This document shows positions 59,553-64,000 of a stretch of DNA of 64,000 bases, in pieces. The position numbers were made by a program, and so were the translations under genes. Source of the stretch: CAVXNB01 sp963763085 (GTDB lineage Bacteria > Actinomycetota > Acidimicrobiia > Acidimicrobiales > Bog-793); the NCBI GenBank assembly GCA_963763085.1, contig CAVXNB010000004.1, positions 1,610,498 to 1,674,497 of the forward strand, in the 5' to 3' direction. Position 1 is the first letter of the stretch. Every line of letters begins with the position of its first letter. The notes under the pieces are model-generated. The model searched no databases. It was not told the DNA's origin and was given only the letters and a program-made list of their open reading frames with translations.

Positions 59553-60614
59553 GTGAGCGGCCTTCTCGTTTCCTTCGAGGACGTCGGCCGGCTCGACGGC
59601 CACCTCGTCGGAGGCAAGGGAGCCAGCCTCGGTGAGCTGACGGGGCCCGGACTTCCGATCCCGCCCGGTTTCGTGGTTACTACGACCGCTTTCCGGCTTG
59701 CCGCGGCGCAGTTCGACCGCTCGGGCGCGATCAGCGAGGAGATCGCGGGACTGTCCGCCGACGACCATCGGGCCGTCGCGGCGGTCACGGCCGGGATCCG
59801 CCGCCGCATCGAACAGACCCCGCTGCCCGAGGCGCTGCGCGACGAGTTCGTCGCGCGTTACGACGCCCTGATCGGTCGGGCCAACGGGCATCGGGCAGGG
59901 GTGGCGGTGCGGTCCAGCGCAACCGGCGAGGACGGCCTCGAATCGAGCTTTGCCGGGCTCCAGGACACATTCCTGTGGGTCCGTGGCGCGGAGGCTGTGC
60001 TCTCCAGAGTCCGCTCCTGCTGGGCCAGCCTGTACTCGGTGGAGTCCGTCTGCTATCGGCTCCAGCGGGCGATCCCGGAGGCAGCGGCAGCGATGGCCGT
60101 GGTCGTCCAGCTGATGGTGGACGCACGCAGCGCCGGGGTCATGTTCACGAGGTCGCCGAGCAGTGGTGATCGCTCGGTTGTAGCCGTGGAGTCGTCCTGG
60201 GGGCTCGGCTCGGCCGTCGTGAGCGGAGAGGTGACGCCCGACTCGTTCCTCATGAGCAAGGTGACCGGTGAGATCCTGCGGAGGCGTCTCTCGCTGAAGC
60301 GCCGCCGACATGTCGCCGATCCAGCTGGCGACGGCGTGATCGAGGAGGAGGTGCCCGTCGAGCTCCAAGGCGCGCCGAGCTTGAGCGACGAGGAGATCGG
60401 CCGGCTACTGGAATTGGCGCGGGCGGTGGAGGACCATTACGGCGTCGCGCAAGACGTCGAATGGGCGGTCGCAAAGGGATTCGGTGACCGCGAGGACCTG
60501 TTCCTGCTCCAGAGCCGGCCCGAGACCGCATGGTCCCGGAGGGAGGCGGTCGCGGTCGCCACCCCGAAGCCGAGGGCGTTCGATCACGTCATCGAAGGGC
60601 TGAGCGGTAGGTGA
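59553..60614 (+). CDS. PEP-synthase-type ATP-binding subunit, phenylphosphate-synthase-beta-like
   Basis: An intact protein of about 353 residues from GTG 59553, thirteen bases after the preceding stop. It holds only the PEP/pyruvate dikinase ATP-grasp domain: VGGKGASLGELTGPGLPIPP (family start), AVRSSATGEDGLESSFAGLQ (ATP loop), VQLMVDARSAGVMFTRSPSS, SSWGLGSAVVSGEVTPDSFL and VEWAVAKGFGDREDLFLLQS with RPET at the end. It has no His or PEP domain, so it works with the preceding subunit. The size of about 38 kDa equals the beta subunit of phenylphosphate synthase. Its stop overlaps the biotin-carrier start (GTGA). Confidence 0.88.
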   Translation: MSGLLVSFEDVGRLDGHLVGGKGASLGELTGPGLPIPPGFVVTTTAFRLAAAQFDRSGAISEEIAGLSADDHRAVAAVTAGIRRRIEQTPLPEALRDEFVARYDALIGRANGHRAGVAVRSSATGEDGLESSFAGLQDTFLWVRGAEAVLSRVRSCWASLYSVESVCYRLQRAIPEAAAAMAVVVQLMVDARSAGVMFTRSPSSGDRSVVAVESSWGLGSAVVSGEVTPDSFLMSKVTGEILRRRLSLKRRRHVADPAGDGVIEEEVPVELQGAPSLSDEEIGRLLELARAVEDHYGVAQDVEWAVAKGFGDREDLFLLQSRPETAWSRREAVAVATPKPRAFDHVIEGLSGR

Positions 60615-61147
60615 ACCTCTCCCCTGAGGACGTCGACGACATCCTGCGCGTGCTCGACTCCTCGGACTACGACGAGCTGCATATCGACACGGGCCGTTTC
60701 GTGCTCACGCTGCGCCGGGAGCCCGGAGGCTGGACTAAGGAGCACGAAGTGCGCGCCGAGCCGACTGTGCTGTCCCATCCGGGCCCTCAACCGGGCTTGT
60801 CGGATCCCGTGGCGGCGAGCCGACCTGAGTCCTCCGCCGGAGCGCAAGTCGCACCGGCAGATGGAATCGGAGAGGTGCCGAATCGCCCGAGATCCGAGGG
60901 ATTGCGCGCCGTCGTCGCCCCGTTACCGGGCGTCTTCTACCGTGCGCCCAAGCCGGGCGCGGCGCCGTTCGTGGAAGTCGGTGACCGCGTCGGGCCGGAC
61001 ACGGTCGTGTGCATCTTGGAGACCATGAAGCTCATGAACGCGATCCTCGCCGGCACGGAGGGAACTGTGGCGGAGATCTGCCTCGACAACGCCGAGCCCG
61101 TCGAGCTGGGCAGGGCGCTCATGTGGGTAGAGCCGGACCTGGCGTGA
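60611..61147 (+). CDS. Biotin carboxyl carrier protein (AccB-like)
   Basis: An intact 178-residue protein. The N-terminal segment (LSPEDVDDILRVLDSSDYDE; LHIDTGRFVLTLRRE) is the AccB-type region. A Pro/Ser/Ala-rich linker covers about residues 45-95. The biotinyl domain has VVAPLPGVFYRAPKPGAAPF and CILETMKLMNAILAGTEGTV, whose MKLM contains the biotinylated Lys. It shares 4-base GTGA overlaps with both neighbours. It ferries CO2 between the biotin carboxylase and carboxyltransferase encoded next. Confidence 0.93.
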   Translation: MNLSPEDVDDILRVLDSSDYDELHIDTGRFVLTLRREPGGWTKEHEVRAEPTVLSHPGPQPGLSDPVAASRPESSAGAQVAPADGIGEVPNRPRSEGLRAVVAPLPGVFYRAPKPGAAPFVEVGDRVGPDTVVCILETMKLMNAILAGTEGTVAEICLDNAEPVELGRALMWVEPDLA

Positions 61148-62521
61148 TCATCCGGCGGGTGCTCATCGCCAACCGGGGCGAGATCGCCGTCCGGCTGCTT
61201 CGCACCTGCCAATGGCTGGGCATCGAGACGGTGCTGGCCGCCTCCGACGCGGACCTGGACTCAGTCCCGGCGCGGTTGGCGGACCGGGTGGTGCGCCTCG
61301 GTCCGACCGCGTCGCAGGCGAGCTACTTGTCCGTGGACGCGGTCGTGGCGGCTGCGCACGTGGCCGGCGCCGACGCGGTCCATCCGGGCTACGGATTCCT
61401 GGCAGAGAGCCCCGCTCTCGCAGATGCCTGCCGCGCAGCAGGGCCTGGTCTTCGTCGGTCCGACGGCCGCCCACTTGAGCGCCCTCGGCGACAAACTACG
61501 GGCGCGGGCCGTGGCGGCCGAGGCCGGCCTGCCCCTGCTGCCGGGCGGCGAGGTCACCACGCTCGCCGACGCGGAGCGCCTTCTCGCCGACATAGGCCTG
61601 CCTCTGCTCGTCAAGGCGGTCGGCGGCGGCGGCGGACGCGGAATGAAGCTGGTTACAGACCGCAGGGAACTCGCCCAGCAGTTGGAGCTCGCAATGAGCG
61701 AGGCGCGCGGCGCTTTCGGGGACCCCCGGGTCTACCTGGAGCGCTACGTGGACCGCGGCCGGCACGTGGAGGTTCAAGTGCTCGGCGACGGCCACGACGT
61801 GGTCCACGTCGGTGACCGCGACTGCTCGGTGCAGCGCCGCTACCAGAAGATCCTCGAGGAGGCGCCGGCCCCGCATTTGCCGACAGCTCTCCGACACGAT
61901 CTCCACTCGGCTGCGGTGCGTCTCGCCCGTCAGCTGGGTTATCGGAGCCTGGGCACCGTGGAGTTCCTCGTGGACTCCCCGAACGAGACGTTCTATTTCT
62001 TGGAGGTCAATCCACGCATCCAAGTCGAGCACCCGGTGACCGAGGCCATCAGCGGGCTGGACCTGGTCGCAGAGCAGTTGGCGGTGGCAGAGGGTCGCCC
62101 GCTGCGTTTCCGCCAAGAGGAGGTCACCCTCTCCGGGCACGCCATCGAGTGCCGCGTCAATGCCGAGGACACCGATCGCGACTTCCAGCCCGGTCCCGGC
62201 ACGGTGCGACACGCGATCTTCCCCGCCGGCGAGGGAATCCGGGTGGACACGGCGCTTCAGGCGGGCACGCTCGTGCCCCCCTACTATGACTCCCTCGTGG
62301 CCAAGCTCATCACCGTCGGCCCCGACCGTGATGCGGCGCTGCACAAGATGACGGAGGCGCTGCGACGGTGCCGGATCGACGGCATCCCCACCACGCTCTC
62401 GCTCCACGAGGCTCTCCTCGCCAGCGCCGAGTTCAGGGCCGGCGGTGTCGATACCGGCTGGCTCGGCCGCTGGCTCGAGTCGCACGACCACACCGCGACC
62501 AACGGGTCGGGGGCGAGCTGA
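61144..62521 (+). CDS. Biotin carboxylase subunit, one frameshift
   Basis: About 459 residues from GTG 61144, overlapping the carrier stop. RRVLIANRGEIAVRLLRTCQ is the N-terminal motif and GADAVHPGYGFLAESPALAD follows. After an indel near 61440 come LVKAVGGGGGRGMKLVTDRR (ATP-grasp Gly loop), RGRHVEVQVLGDGHDVVHVG, RDCSVQRRYQKILEEAPAP and FYFLEVNPRIQVEHPVTEAI. All catalytic and biotin-site residues are present. It carboxylates biotin using ATP and bicarbonate. Three bases separate it from the carboxyltransferase. Confidence 0.94.
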
Positions 62522-62524
62522 GCC

Positions 62525-63985
62525 GTGGCTGAGGTGCAACTGGTCGACGTCTCCCTACGGGACGGCAACCAGAGCTTGTGGGGCGCCACCGGGTTGACGA
62601 CCAAGCACATCCTGCAGGGCGGAGCTTTGCTCGACAGGGTCGGCTTCCGGGCGCTCGACTACACCTCCAGCACCCACATGGGGGTCGCCGTCCGAATGCA
62701 CCTGGAGGACCCGTGGGAGCGTATCCGCCTCACCCGCGCTGCCGTCCCGCGCACGCCGTTGCAGTTCATCGGCACCGGATTCCGGTTTATTTCGTGGGAG
62801 GAGGCGCACCCCGACCTCATGCAGCTGGTCTATGACCTTCTAATTCGAAACGGCATCTCGCGCTTCATCGTCCTCGACCCCATGCACGACGTCGACGCCA
62901 TGGTCCGTTCAGCACGCATGCTGCGCCGAGCGGGTGCCGACGACATCGTCGCCGCGCTGACCTTCACCCTGAGCCCCGTTCACGACGACGAGTTCTACGC
63001 ATCAATTGCCGAGAAGGTGCAGGCCTGCCCCGACATCGACCGTGCGTACCTGAAGGACCCGACGGGGCTGCTCGACACTGAGCGGGCGCGCACCCTGATC
63101 CCCGCGGTCCGCTCGCGCCTTGGCGCCAAGTCGCTCGAACTGCACTCGCACTGCACGCTCGGCCTGTCCCAGATCACCTCCCTCCGCGCGGCGGACCTCG
63201 GGGTGGACGCGATCCACGTCGCATGCGGACCGCTCGCCAACGGCTCTTCTCTCCCCGACGCGCAGCGGCTCGTGGCCAACTTGCGGGAGCTGGGTCACAC
63301 CGTTGACATCGACGACCACGCGCTGGCGCTCGCGACGGACTACTTCCTCGAGCTCGCAAAGGCCGAGTCCTTGCCGTCGGGCGTGCCGCAGGAGTACGAC
63401 GCGGCGTTCCTGCGCCACCAGGTGGCCGGAGGGGTGCTCACGACCACGCGGCGCCAACTGCGAGAGCTCGGTCTCGAGGAGCGTTTCGAGGACGTGATCT
63501 TTGAGGTGCCGCGTGTGAGGGCCGAGCTGGGCTACCCGATCATGGTCACCCCGTTCCCACAGATGGTGTGCACCCAGGCGCTCTACAACGTGATCGGCGA
63601 GGAGCGCTACGCCAACGTGCCCGACGAGCTGATCCGTTACGTGCTGGGACGGTTCGGCCGGCCCACCACACCGGTCGATGCCGAGGTAAAGGACCGGATT
63701 CTGAGCCGGCCGAGGGCGAGGGAGCTGGCGAACGAGCCTCCGCCGCCCTCTCCGGCCGAGCTGCGCCGGCGCTTTCCAGGTGTGAGCGATGAGGATCTGG
63801 TTCTCAGAGCGTCGATGCCGGCTGAACAAGTCGACGCCATGCGGCGGGCAGGGCCGGCCCGCCGTCACTACAACCCGGCACTGCGGCCCGTGGTCACGCT
63901 GGTGGAAGAGCTCTCGAGACGTCCCGCCCTGGCCGAGCTTTCGGTGGAGAAGCCCGGGTTCAAGCTGCGCCTGCGGGGACGGTGA
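62525..63985 (+). CDS. OadA/pyruvate-carboxylase-type carboxyltransferase subunit
   Basis: An intact 486-residue protein from GTG 62525. The HMGL-like TIM barrel starts VQLVDVSLRDGNQSLWGATG (metal Asp, Arg and Gln). YLKDPTGLLD has the Lys that is carboxylated in OadA/PC enzymes, and SLELHSHCTLGLSQITSLRA the two metal His. IHVACGPLANGSSLPDAQRL and LGYPIMVTPFPQMVCTQALY complete the PYC_OADA helical domain. It lacks a biotinyl domain. The final residues, LVEELSRRPALAELSVEK then PGFKLRLRGR, resemble the AccB N-terminal segment. The acceptor is not pyruvate by default; context suggests a phosphorylated or enolised substrate. Confidence 0.9.
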   Translation: MAEVQLVDVSLRDGNQSLWGATGLTTKHILQGGALLDRVGFRALDYTSSTHMGVAVRMHLEDPWERIRLTRAAVPRTPLQFIGTGFRFISWEEAHPDLMQLVYDLLIRNGISRFIVLDPMHDVDAMVRSARMLRRAGADDIVAALTFTLSPVHDDEFYASIAEKVQACPDIDRAYLKDPTGLLDTERARTLIPAVRSRLGAKSLELHSHCTLGLSQITSLRAADLGVDAIHVACGPLANGSSLPDAQRLVANLRELGHTVDIDDHALALATDYFLELAKAESLPSGVPQEYDAAFLRHQVAGGVLTTTRRQLRELGLEERFEDVIFEVPRVRAELGYPIMVTPFPQMVCTQALYNVIGEERYANVPDELIRYVLGRFGRPTTPVDAEVKDRILSRPRARELANEPPPPSPAELRRRFPGVSDEDLVLRASMPAEQVDAMRRAGPARRHYNPALRPVVTLVEELSRRPALAELSVEKPGFKLRLRGR

Positions 63986-64000
63986 CGGGCTGCTGGCGCA

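Overview
This is high-GC DNA that reads as an actinobacterium (Actinomycetota). The pointers are aerobic CO-dehydrogenase-type molybdenum enzymes, a GT2 / PIG-L-methyltransferase / acyl-CoA-dehydrogenase-like module, many GTG starts, GTGA and ATGA gene overlaps, and IS21 and IS630 elements of actinobacterial type. The class cannot be fixed from the window. Most genes longer than about 1 kb are broken by single-base indels whose two sides join into one conserved protein. I read these as sequencing errors in a long-read or low-coverage assembly and give whole-gene spans across them. Only losses that indels cannot explain are called pseudogenes.

Layout. 1-4.9 kb: two large membrane proteins around a TPR lipoprotein, apparently envelope glycan or glycosyl-transfer functions. 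4.9-8.6 kb: a molybdenum hydroxylase operon (large subunit, two RidA-like proteins, 2Fe-2S subunit), then convergent moaA for the cofactor. 9.8-11.3 kb: a TetR regulator divergent from a carboxymuconolactone-decarboxylase-like gene and a decayed SDR. 11.5-14.3 kb: a cyclase/ATPase/TPR regulator. 14.7-31.3 kb: a sugar or sugar-acid catabolic island with a lone ABC ATPase, a LacI regulator, a lactonase-like amidohydrolase, two enolase-superfamily dehydratases, a hydroxyacid dehydrogenase, two Gfo/Idh/MocA oxidoreductases, two VOC proteins, an SDR, and a binding protein with two permeases. An IS630 element sits inside it. A divergent control region carries a duplicated promoter-operator unit.

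31.5-35.7 kb: an acyl-CoA dehydrogenase gene split by an IS21 element that carries a third, zinc-ribbon gene. 35.7-40 kb: a flavin-binding PPOX protein and the GT2 / PIG-L-MT / ACAD-like module. 40-46 kb: small proteins, an MFS transporter with a winged-helix tail, a rhodanese, a quinone oxidoreductase and a secreted arylsulfotransferase-like protein. 46-50.7 kb: two efflux systems (TetR with a DHA2-type MFS; RHH regulator with an ABC-2 exporter). 50.8-57.5 kb: a LigM-like O-demethylase, an amidohydrolase, an alpha/beta hydrolase, a second CoxL-type subunit and a zinc alcohol dehydrogenase.

57.7-64 kb: the most striking locus. A PEP-synthase-like enzyme split into a phosphohistidine subunit and an ATP-binding subunit, as in phenylphosphate synthase, runs with overlapping or nearly abutting frames into a biotin carrier, a biotin carboxylase and an OadA-type carboxyltransferase. 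This suggests a carboxylase that first phosphorylates its substrate (a phenol or the enol of a ketone) and then carboxylates it with biotin. The neighbouring alcohol dehydrogenase and O-demethylase fit either substrate class.
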